This document shows positions 39,258-46,430 of a DNA stretch of 48,284 nt, piece by piece. How positions within the stretch are numbered: position 1 is the stretch's first letter; each line of letters begins with the position of its first letter. Both the position numbers and the translations under genes were made by a program. Under the pieces are notes generated by a model that saw only the letters and a list, made by a program, of their open reading frames with translations, was not told where the DNA came from and made no database searches. Origin of the DNA: Bacteroidales bacterium (GTDB taxonomy: Bacteria > Bacteroidota > Bacteroidia > Bacteroidales > F082); the NCBI GenBank assembly GCA_016281295.1, contig JAEEII010000263.1, positions 1-48,284 of the forward strand. Direction: 5' to 3'.

Positions 39258-40916
39258 ATGCGTATTCTCTTCCTTGTCATATTGCTGGCCACTGTTTGTT
39301 CAGGTGTGGCTCAGCCCTCGAAAAAGGCGTTGAAAGCTTACGAGGCTGCGCGACAGTCGTTTATGGAGCGTGACTATGAGAAGGCTGACCAACAGCTAAG
39401 GAAAGCCTTGAATGCCGAGCCTGGTTTTGCTGAGGCCTGGCTCTTACAAGGGGAGATTGGAATGGAGACTCGTGACATGGAGAAAGCTATGGAGGGCTAT
39501 GAACATGCCTTGGCTGCTGACTCTCTGCTCTTTCCTCCTGCTGCTCTGACACTTGCCGGACTTTACGACAAACGTATGCGTTATTCCGAGGAGATTGGGC
39601 TGATCGAGTGGTTCCAAAAGGCAGCCCCTGGCAATCAAGCCAATGATGAGAAGGCGGTAAGGATGCTTGCCGAGGCGCGTTTTCGTTTGGACGCAGTGGA
39701 GCATCCTGTTGATTTTAACCCGATTAACCTTGGAGCCTCTGTTAACTCGGCGGATGATGAATATGTCAACGCCTTGGAACTCGCAGGGGATGAATTGCTT
39801 TTCACCAAACGTTATACAGAAGCGTCGTGGGCTTATGCCAAAGAAGGACTTTTCATCTCAAAAAAAGCGGACGGACAGTGGTATCCTTCTTCGCGGTTTT
39901 CGGTGGATTCAACGTTGGATGATCATATTGGAGCGGCTTTCCTTTCGTATAAAAAAGATGAGCTGTTTTTTACCATTTGTGGTATTGACCGGCATCATCA
40001 GGGATGCGACTTGTATCATGCAGTTAAGGATGTACAGGGTGGATTTTGGGGTCAGGCACGTCCTTTGGGCGAAGGAGTTAATGATCCGGCATGGGATTCC
40101 CAACCTTGTCTGAGCCTTGACGGAAAAGAATTGTTTTTCGCTTCTCGCCGGGGTGGTGACGCAGACCTCTACCATTGCTATCGTGATGCAAACGGTCATT
40201 GGTCAGAGCCGGTGAGTCTTGGTCCTGTCATCAATACCAAAGGCACTGAGATGGCTCCTTTTCTGCATCCTGATGGCAAAACCTTGTATTTTTCCTCGGA
40301 TACCCGTATGGGAATGGGTGGCTATGACCTTTTTGTGAGTCGCCGTGATGAGTCAGGCGAATGGTCAGAACCGGTTAATTTGGGCTATCCCATCAACACC
40401 CCAGGCGATGAGATTAACTTTATTGTCGCCGCCGATGGTCATACCGCATTGATTTCTTCCATCCGTGAAGGGGGGTATGGAGGTTATGATATCTATGCTT
40501 TCCAGCTGAATGACGATGAGTTAAAACCAGAGCCAGTCAATGTATATGACTTCATGGTGGAAGACTTGAAACCGGGTACTGTGATCCAGCTGGTGAATAT
40601 CCAGTTTGAGTTCAATAGCTCGGAGCTTACGGAGGACTCACGTGAGGGCATTGACATGCTGGCCGCTTTTATGGAAAACCATCCCAGTCTCTATGTGGAA
40701 CTGGGGGGGCACACCGACAATGTGGGTTCCGATGCGTATAACCAAAAGTTATCTGAGTCGAGGGCTTCGGCGGTAAGGCAGGCACTGATGGATAAAGGCA
40801 TCGCCTCAGAAAGAATGACTTCCAAGGGCTACGGTGCAACGAAACCTGCTTATCCAAACGATACGGAAGAGCACAGGGCGTTGAACCGAAGAACGGAAAT
40901 GACAATTAAGAATTGA
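39258..40916 (+). CDS. OmpA-family protein with TPR and PD40 propeller
   Basis: A 552-residue envelope protein. It has a signal peptide (residues 1-19), TPR-like helices at about residues 20-110 (YEKADQQLRKALNAEPGFAEAWLL), and PD40/WD40-like beta-propeller repeats at about 150-410 (LFFASRRGGDADLY, LYFSSDTRMGMGGYDLFVS, ALISSIREGGYGGYDIYAF). A C-terminal OmpA peptidoglycan-binding domain covers about 440-552 (IQFEFNSSELT, GGHTDNVGS, KLSESRASAV, NRRTEM). This is the same architecture as the PorE-type and other Bacteroidetes OmpA proteins that tether outer-membrane complexes to the cell wall. Relation to T9SS is possible, not shown. Confidence 0.93.
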   Translation: MRILFLVILLATVCSGVAQPSKKALKAYEAARQSFMERDYEKADQQLRKALNAEPGFAEAWLLQGEIGMETRDMEKAMEGYEHALAADSLLFPPAALTLAGLYDKRMRYSEEIGLIEWFQKAAPGNQANDEKAVRMLAEARFRLDAVEHPVDFNPINLGASVNSADDEYVNALELAGDELLFTKRYTEASWAYAKEGLFISKKADGQWYPSSRFSVDSTLDDHIGAAFLSYKKDELFFTICGIDRHHQGCDLYHAVKDVQGGFWGQARPLGEGVNDPAWDSQPCLSLDGKELFFASRRGGDADLYHCYRDANGHWSEPVSLGPVINTKGTEMAPFLHPDGKTLYFSSDTRMGMGGYDLFVSRRDESGEWSEPVNLGYPINTPGDEINFIVAADGHTALISSIREGGYGGYDIYAFQLNDDELKPEPVNVYDFMVEDLKPGTVIQLVNIQFEFNSSELTEDSREGIDMLAAFMENHPSLYVELGGHTDNVGSDAYNQKLSESRASAVRQALMDKGIASERMTSKGYGATKPAYPNDTEEHRALNRRTEMTIKN

Positions 40917-40945
40917 GAATTTAGAATTGAGAATTTAGAATTTAG
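40904..40945 (+). repeat. Heptamer repeat array, six units, containing the OmpA-type gene stop codon
   Basis: AATTAAG, AATTGAG, AATTTAG, AATTGAG, AATTTAG, AATTTAG in exact register. The array starts inside the coding sequence and the TGA stop (40914-40916) falls in the second unit, so the C-terminal residues Ile-Lys-Asn derive from the repeat. Confidence 0.85.
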
Positions 40946-40953
40946 AGATAGAT

Positions 40954-41649
40954 ATGATGAGGGGGGTATTATTAATAATAGGACTATGGGTTGCTGTTAT
41001 GCTGACTTCTTGTAATAAAGACCCGGAGCCGTTATCGACGGTTCGTTTTTCTGTGTTGGGCGACAGTTATTCCACGTATGAGGGGTATGTGGATCCCGCG
41101 ACGAATGATGTTTGGCTCTATTGGGACAGCATCGGCATTACCTCGGTTGAACAGTTGTGGTGGTATCAGATGAAGCAGACGATGGGATGGGAGTTGGAGA
41201 AAAACAATGCTTTTTCGGGTTCGTTGATCAGCAATATGGATTTCGGTGGTTATTATGGCCCTCATTCTTTCCTGCGAAGGATGGATGACTTAGGTAACCC
41301 TGATGTCATCTTCGTTTTTGGAGGCATCAACGATGTGTGGAGTGAGGTGCCGATAGGAGATTTCGTTTACGATAACTGGACTGAAGAGGAGTTGTGCATG
41401 TTCCGTCCTGCGTTGGCCTGTTTGTTCCATAGACTGCAACGTCAATATCCTGGTGTCCAGTTATATTATATGGCTGATGATGATTTGGACAAGGAATATA
41501 TGGAGTCAGCGCATATCATTTCCAGCTATTATGATGTGCATTGTATTGATTTGCACGCCATTAAGAAAATATGGCGACATCCGAATGAAGAGGGGATGAC
41601 AAGCATTGCGAATCAGGTGCTGGCGTTTTTGCTTGGAAATCAGTCTTAA
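40954..41649 (+). CDS. SGNH/GDSL-family hydrolase lipoprotein
   Basis: A 231-residue lipoprotein (signal MMRGVLLIIGLWVAVMLTSC, lipobox LTSC). The GDSL-type catalytic serine is S38 in VLGDSYSTYEGY. The Gly block is in NAFSGSLIS, the Asn block is FVFGGINDVW, and the C-terminal RHPNEEGM supplies the histidine. The Asp of the usual DxxH becomes Arg before the His (RHP), so the triad may be altered. Substrates could be acylated or acetylated carbohydrates. The stop codon overlaps the stop of the convergent rhomboid gene, and no terminator is visible between them. Confidence 0.88.
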   Translation: MMRGVLLIIGLWVAVMLTSCNKDPEPLSTVRFSVLGDSYSTYEGYVDPATNDVWLYWDSIGITSVEQLWWYQMKQTMGWELEKNNAFSGSLISNMDFGGYYGPHSFLRRMDDLGNPDVIFVFGGINDVWSEVPIGDFVYDNWTEEELCMFRPALACLFHRLQRQYPGVQLYYMADDDLDKEYMESAHIISSYYDVHCIDLHAIKKIWRHPNEEGMTSIANQVLAFLLGNQS

Positions 41650-42362
41650 TGTCTGAAGCGGTATTGCACTGTCAGTTCTTCGTCAGTGGGCATGGGCACA
41701 TCCCAATAGGGCTTTTGGTTCGAGTCGTTGTCATCATTGTTTTCGTTGTCGTCTTCTTCGTCGTCCCAGTGATGTTCTTCTTTCTGAGGCCCTTGTCTTT
41801 TATAGATGAAAGCCAATAAGACTCCGGTGATGGCGCCGCTGAGATGTCCTTCCCACGAAATATGTTGTGGGATGGCAAAGGCGGGTATCATGCCCCAGAG
41901 AAAGCTGCCATAGAGGAATACCATGATGAGTGAGATGACGATGAGCATTCGGTTACCGCGGATGAAGCCGCTCACGATGAGGAAGAGGTTGATTCCGTAG
42001 ATCAGGGCGCTGGCTCCCACATGGGTGGAGCCAGGGCTGCCTATGCACCAAGTGAGGAAACCGCTTCCGATCCAGGTGATTAGCATGATACGGTTGGCGA
42101 GGGTGGGGTAGCAGTAATAGAGTGCTGTGCCCAGTACCAGGACGGGCACGCTGTTGGCCATGAGGTGTTCCCAGCTGCCATGCAGGAAGGGCATGGTCAA
42201 GATCCCGATGAGTCCTTGGGTGGTTTGAGGCTGCAACCCCCAACGCCCGAGATCCACAGAAAAAGCCATCTCGGCCACTTTGATGACCCACATCAGGGTC
42301 ACCAGCAAGGCCGGGATGGCTAAGCTTCCGAAAAACTTCTTTCGGTCTTGATTGTCTTCCAT
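41646..42362 (-). CDS. Rhomboid family intramembrane serine protease
   Basis: A 238-residue intramembrane protease with six or so helices. N70 lies in HGSWEHLMANSVPVL, the catalytic serine S118 in HVGASALIYG (the usual GxSG is GASA here), and the catalytic histidine H173 in WEGHLSGAITGVLLAF. The C-terminal 45 residues are a soluble Asp/Glu/Asn-rich tail (DDEEDDNENNDDNDSN) with no membrane segment, a feature unlike typical rhomboids. It overlaps the gcvT stop by one base (TGATG), so the pair is translationally coupled. Confidence 0.93.
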   Translation of the reverse strand: MEDNQDRKKFFGSLAIPALLVTLMWVIKVAEMAFSVDLGRWGLQPQTTQGLIGILTMPFLHGSWEHLMANSVPVLVLGTALYYCYPTLANRIMLITWIGSGFLTWCIGSPGSTHVGASALIYGINLFLIVSGFIRGNRMLIVISLIMVFLYGSFLWGMIPAFAIPQHISWEGHLSGAITGVLLAFIYKRQGPQKEEHHWDDEEDDNENNDDNDSNQKPYWDVPMPTDEELTVQYRFRH

Positions 42363-43477
42363 CAGGCTAAGAACGGCATCTTCACCACGACAGCCTTGAT
42401 GAGCTTGTTACGGATCTTGATGTAGAGTTCAGTGTCCTTTTTGCTGTAGGCTTTTTGAACCAGGGCGGTGCCGATGTTCTTGCCTGTTGAGGGTGACGGG
42501 CTACCGGAACGGACCATGCCGATGACATTGCCTTCGGCGTCGCACACTTCATAGCCGTTGCGGGGGATGCCGCGGTCGATCATCTCGAAGCCCACGATTT
42601 TTTGACTCACGCCATTAGCTTTTTGGGCGGCGAAGATCTCACGGTTGAGGAAGTCATTGCCATCAACGAATTTGGTGATCCAGCCGAGACCAGCCTCGAT
42701 GGGGCTGATGGTGTCGTCGATTTCGTGGCCATAGAGGCAGAAGCCTTTCTCCAGGCGCAAGGTGTCGCGGCAGCCAAGGCCAGCGGGCATGATGCCGAAT
42801 TCCTTACCAGCTTCAAACACAGCGTCCCAGACCTCCTTGGCGTGAGCGACGGGGATGTAAATCTCGCAACCGCCAGCACCGGTGTAACCTGTGGTGGAGA
42901 AGATGATGTTGTCCACACCAGCGAACGTGATGATCTGGAAAGTGTAATATTCCATGTCAACGACGTTGGCTTTGGTGAGTTTTTGCATGGCTTTCAAGGC
43001 GTTCGGGCCTTGGACGGCGAGCTGTGCCCATTGTTCACTCTCGTTCATGAAGTCTTCACCGAGTTTCATGCCGAACTTGGCGGCGATCTGGCTCATCCAA
43101 TCCCAGTCCTTGTCGATGTTGGCAGCGTTAGGCACCATGAAATAATGGTCGTCAGCGATGCGATAGACCAGCATGTCGTCCACGATGCCGCCTTTGCCGT
43201 TGGGGAGGCAGGTGTATTGTACCTTGCCGTCGCTCAAAGCAGCCACGTCATTCACCGTGCAATATTGCATGAATTGCTTGGCCAAAGGGCCTTTGGCGCG
43301 GAACTCGCCCATGTGCGACACGTCGAACACGCCGACATTGTTACGGACGTTGTTGTGTTCCTCAACCAATCCTGTGTATTGGATAGGCATGTCATAACCA
43401 GCAAATTCAGCCATCTTGGCTCCCAGTTCGTGATGAATCTGGTTGTAAGGGGTCTTTTTTAATTCAGTGTTTTCCAT
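42362..43477 (-). CDS. gcvT: Glycine cleavage system T protein (aminomethyltransferase)
   Basis: A 371-residue folate enzyme that takes the aminomethyl group from lipoyl-GcvH and forms methylene-THF and ammonia. Diagnostic stretches are YTGLVEEHNNVRNNVGVFDVSH with MGEF, GGIVDDMLVYR, FSTTGYTGAGGCEIY, RDTLRLEKGFCLYGHEID and GLGWITKF, and the RSGSPSPSTGKNIG strand of the C-terminal barrel. Length is normal (about 360-370). Other gcv genes are not in the window. It overlaps the rhomboid start. Confidence 0.97.
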   Translation of the reverse strand: MENTELKKTPYNQIHHELGAKMAEFAGYDMPIQYTGLVEEHNNVRNNVGVFDVSHMGEFRAKGPLAKQFMQYCTVNDVAALSDGKVQYTCLPNGKGGIVDDMLVYRIADDHYFMVPNAANIDKDWDWMSQIAAKFGMKLGEDFMNESEQWAQLAVQGPNALKAMQKLTKANVVDMEYYTFQIITFAGVDNIIFSTTGYTGAGGCEIYIPVAHAKEVWDAVFEAGKEFGIMPAGLGCRDTLRLEKGFCLYGHEIDDTISPIEAGLGWITKFVDGNDFLNREIFAAQKANGVSQKIVGFEMIDRGIPRNGYEVCDAEGNVIGMVRSGSPSPSTGKNIGTALVQKAYSKKDTELYIKIRNKLIKAVVVKMPFLA

Positions 43478-43516
43478 TGTATCTGTTTAATGTTGGATTT
43501 TAATTTTATTGCGGAG

Positions 43517-43524
43517 CAAAAATA
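43517..43524 (-). promoter_or_regulatory. -7 promoter element for gcvT-rhomboid
   Basis: TATTTTTG on the minus strand, 39 bp before the gcvT start. -33 is not clear. Confidence 0.55.
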
Positions 43525-43553
43525 AGAAAAAAACCGCATCCTAAGTGAAAAAA

Positions 43554-44423
43554 TTATCTCGTCTTGTCGTACATCGATTTTTTGTACTTTGGCCCGAAGT
43601 TCCAATGGGTATAACGCAGGTCGTAAACGGTTATTTCGCTAGGTTGATCGTTGTTAACTTGTCGGCGCAAGGTGCATCCGTTGGCGGGATCCACCCAATA
43701 ACGGATGACATTGCCGTCGTCTTGCTCCACGAAAAACACCCAGCAGTCAACATCCAGCACTTTTTCGGTGCCGATGTAATAGTTAGAGAGGTCGCCTTCC
43801 GTGTTCACTTCATGCACAAAAGTGTTGAGTGGGAAGAAACTATCGCCGAAAGGTTCGAAGTCGAACTTCACGTCGTCGGTCCAGCCTTGCGACTCAGGGA
43901 CGTAATAATAGTTGGCACCGGTCTTGGTGTTCCAGAAACGGTCAATGCCTTGTCCATTGTTGTAGGCTTCTTCCACGCCAATCTTGGCATGAGTTTCCCG
44001 ATACTCATCACTGGGATTGGTGGCGGTGATGAAGAAGTGGTCTGTCGGCGGGTTGAATTGATAATTTGCGGTGAAAGGCAGGGTTTGTGGTTTTTCCGGT
44101 CGGTCAACCGCACCTGCGCTGTTGATGGGTTGAAGGGTGTCGCCTACTGTGATGTCGGCAAAGACCATGGTTTCGCCACACGTGGCTTTGAGATGGCATA
44201 CGCCAACTTTGGTTCCGATCACCAATACCTTGCCGGATGGGGTGGGCTCGAAATGCACGATGTCTTTGGGCGATACCTTGAAGCTGATGTTGTTGCATTG
44301 GCTGAATGGATGCCAAAGAATCGTGTCTCCAATATGGATTTGGTATTCTTCATGGTACTCTTCCTGGGCAAATAGCAGGGTGCTGGCAAAAAGTAATGCC
44401 AAAGTAATCAATAGGTGTCTCAT
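43554..44423 (-). CDS. Secreted protein of unknown function
   Basis: A 289-residue exported protein with signal peptide MRHLLITLALLFASTLLFAQ. The mature N-terminal 80 residues (ISFKVSPKDIVHFEPTPSG, then VLVIGTKVGVCHLKATCGET) have the beta pattern of BIG-type or pilus/secretin N-terminal domains. The rest includes an acidic ITATNPSDEYRETHAK stretch and GCTLRRQVNNDQPSEITVYDL at the end, which may be a lipocalin- or outer-membrane-assembly-like beta sheet. I cannot name a function. The start is set at 44423 because the five codons before it weaken the signal peptide. It lies 17 bp after the acyl-CoA synthetase gene. Confidence 0.75.
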   Translation of the reverse strand: MRHLLITLALLFASTLLFAQEEYHEEYQIHIGDTILWHPFSQCNNISFKVSPKDIVHFEPTPSGKVLVIGTKVGVCHLKATCGETMVFADITVGDTLQPINSAGAVDRPEKPQTLPFTANYQFNPPTDHFFITATNPSDEYRETHAKIGVEEAYNNGQGIDRFWNTKTGANYYYVPESQGWTDDVKFDFEPFGDSFFPLNTFVHEVNTEGDLSNYYIGTEKVLDVDCWVFFVEQDDGNVIRYWVDPANGCTLRRQVNNDQPSEITVYDLRYTHWNFGPKYKKSMYDKTR

Positions 44424-44440
44424 AAGTCGAAAGTGCATTT

Positions 44441-46213
44441 TTAATTAAACATTGCTTGGATGGCATCAAGGTATTTCTTTTCAACCACTTTTCGTTTGAC
44501 TTTCAGGGTGGGGGTGAGGATTCCGTTGCCCATGGTCCATTCATCGGCGACCAGCGTGTAGCGTTTGATTTTCTCGGTGTCGCCGAAGAACTCGTTGTAT
44601 TGTTGCACTTCTTGTGCGATGCGATCCTTGACTTCCTTGAGATTAATGGCATCTTCGCGCGACTTGAACTCGAGGTTATTTTGTTTGCACCATTCCTTGA
44701 GGAAATTGAAATCAGGAAGGATGATGGCGGCGGCGAACTTCTGACCCTCGCCAAACACCACGACGTTCTCGAAGAAGTTGCTCTCAGTGAACTTGTCTTC
44801 GATGACTTGTGGGTTGACGTATTTGCCCATAGAGGTCTTGAAGAGGCTCTTCAAACGGCCTGTGATGAACACTTGGCCGAATTCGTTGATGTGCGCCAGG
44901 TCACCAGTGTGCAGCCATCCTTCTTCGTCGATGATTTCTTTGGTGAGTTCAGGGTTCTTGTAATACCCCATCATCACGTTGTGTCCACGGCAGCAAAGCT
45001 CGCCATTGGGCGCGATTTTAAGTTCCACACCAGGAAGGGCTTGTCCAACGCTGCCCACCTCGCGTCCATGGGGAAGGTTGTTGCTCACCGCAATGACGGG
45101 AGAGGTCTCGGTCATACCGTAGCCTTCGTAAACGGGCATTTTGATGGCGGAGAAGAAGGAGGCGATTTTCTGCGAGATGCTGGCGGCTCCCGACACCACG
45201 ATGTCGAAGTGCTCCGCGCCAAGGTTAGCTCTGATGGTGGAAAACACCAGCTTGTCGGCTACCTTCAGTTTGCAATTGTACCACCAGGAGCGTTTGTCGT
45301 CCTCGATTCTATATTGTTCCGCCAGATTCAAAGCCCATTTGAAGATCTTTTTCTTGACACCTTGCTGTTTCTCACCGCCTTGAACAATCTTCTCATATAC
45401 TTTCTCCAATACGCGAGGCACGGCGGTCATCATAGTGGGGTGTACATCTTTCATGTCGGAACCGATGGTGGCCAGACTTTCCGCATAATAGACAGACATG
45501 CCCAGGTATTGGTACATGTAAACCAACAGACGCTCGTAGGCGTGGCAGATGGGCAGGAAACTGAAGGCGGTCTTTGACCATGGCGACGGCGTGTTCTTGA
45601 TGCCCATGATCTGATTGATGATATTGCTGTGTGACAACATGACGCCTTTGGGTGTTCCTGTGGTTCCCGAGGTGTAAAGGATGGTGGCGCATTGTTCGGG
45701 ACGCACCGCATCCATGCGGCGTTTCAGCTCTTCCTCATGAGGATGTTCCTCTCCTAACTTGACCAATTGGTCGAAATAGGGATATTTTTGCCTGTCTTGG
45801 AAAGTGTAAAGGTATTCCAGCTTTGGGATGTCGCTTCTGACTTCCTCCACTTTGTTCATGACAGAGACACCTTCGAGAACGACCATCCTTGCGTCGCAAT
45901 TGTCCAAGATGTATCGGTAATCCTCTTTGGTGATGGTGGGATAGATGGGTACGTCTATGGCTCCCACCTGCATGATGGCCATGTCAAGGATGTTCCATTC
46001 GGGACGGTTGCCGCTGATGATGGCGACCTTCTCCTCAGGTTGAATGCCAAGCTCGATCAAAGCGTAACTCACTTTGCGAACCAACTCTTGATATTGTAAC
46101 GGACTGTATTTTCTCCAAACTCCATTATCTTTTTTTGCTAATGCCACTTTTTGTTCGGGCCATTTTTCGGGATAAACCGAAAGGATATCAAAAATGCGTG
46201 TTTCTTGAATCAT
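44441..46213 (-). CDS. Long-chain fatty-acid CoA ligase (AMP-forming, FadD type)
   Basis: A 590-residue ANL-family enzyme that activates fatty acids to acyl-CoA with ATP. The P-loop is TILYTSGTTGTPKGVMLSH near residue 175, the A4/A5 motif is YEGYGMTETSPVIA, and the adenylate-binding Asp lies in WLHTGDLAHINEFGQVFITGR, followed by SLFKTSMGKYVNPQ with the catalytic lysine. Length fits the 600-residue group of membrane-associated bacterial ligases. A longer frame reaches 46261, but its extra 16 residues (MFVSLFFK...) do not match the family; the start MIQETRIFDIL is conventional. Confidence 0.95.
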   Translation of the reverse strand: MIQETRIFDILSVYPEKWPEQKVALAKKDNGVWRKYSPLQYQELVRKVSYALIELGIQPEEKVAIISGNRPEWNILDMAIMQVGAIDVPIYPTITKEDYRYILDNCDARMVVLEGVSVMNKVEEVRSDIPKLEYLYTFQDRQKYPYFDQLVKLGEEHPHEEELKRRMDAVRPEQCATILYTSGTTGTPKGVMLSHSNIINQIMGIKNTPSPWSKTAFSFLPICHAYERLLVYMYQYLGMSVYYAESLATIGSDMKDVHPTMMTAVPRVLEKVYEKIVQGGEKQQGVKKKIFKWALNLAEQYRIEDDKRSWWYNCKLKVADKLVFSTIRANLGAEHFDIVVSGAASISQKIASFFSAIKMPVYEGYGMTETSPVIAVSNNLPHGREVGSVGQALPGVELKIAPNGELCCRGHNVMMGYYKNPELTKEIIDEEGWLHTGDLAHINEFGQVFITGRLKSLFKTSMGKYVNPQVIEDKFTESNFFENVVVFGEGQKFAAAIILPDFNFLKEWCKQNNLEFKSREDAINLKEVKDRIAQEVQQYNEFFGDTEKIKRYTLVADEWTMGNGILTPTLKVKRKVVEKKYLDAIQAMFN

Positions 46214-46287
46214 GTTGCTTGTTTTTTGAATTAATATTTTAAAAAACAAAGAAACGAACAATTAATTCGTTATTTATTATTAAGGTG

Positions 46288-46295
46288 CAAAAATA
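46288..46295 (-). promoter_or_regulatory. -7 promoter element for the acyl-CoA ligase gene
   Basis: TATTTTTG on the minus strand, 74 bp before the start codon. The upstream region consists of the imperfect 41-bp direct repeats at 46300-46376. Confidence 0.5.
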
Positions 46296-46299
46296 GCAT

Positions 46300-46376
46300 A
46301 TTTTGTGACGAAAAAACATAATTTGGGATTAAAACCCATTATTTTGTGGTGAAAAACGATGGGCTTGGGATAAAAC
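46300..46376. repeat. Imperfect direct repeat, two copies of about 36 bp
   Basis: Copy A (46300-46335) and copy B (46341-46376) both read ATTTTGTG-NN-GAAAAA...TTGGGAT...AAAAC. A shorter third relative (GGGACGAAAAAACACTAAAAC) lies near 46388-46408. The 217-bp gap 46214-46430 holds only these and the -7 element. Confidence 0.6.
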
Positions 46377-46430
46377 GTTTGAAAAATGGGACGAAAAAAC
46401 ACTAAAACCAAGAAGACGGAGGACCTTGTT

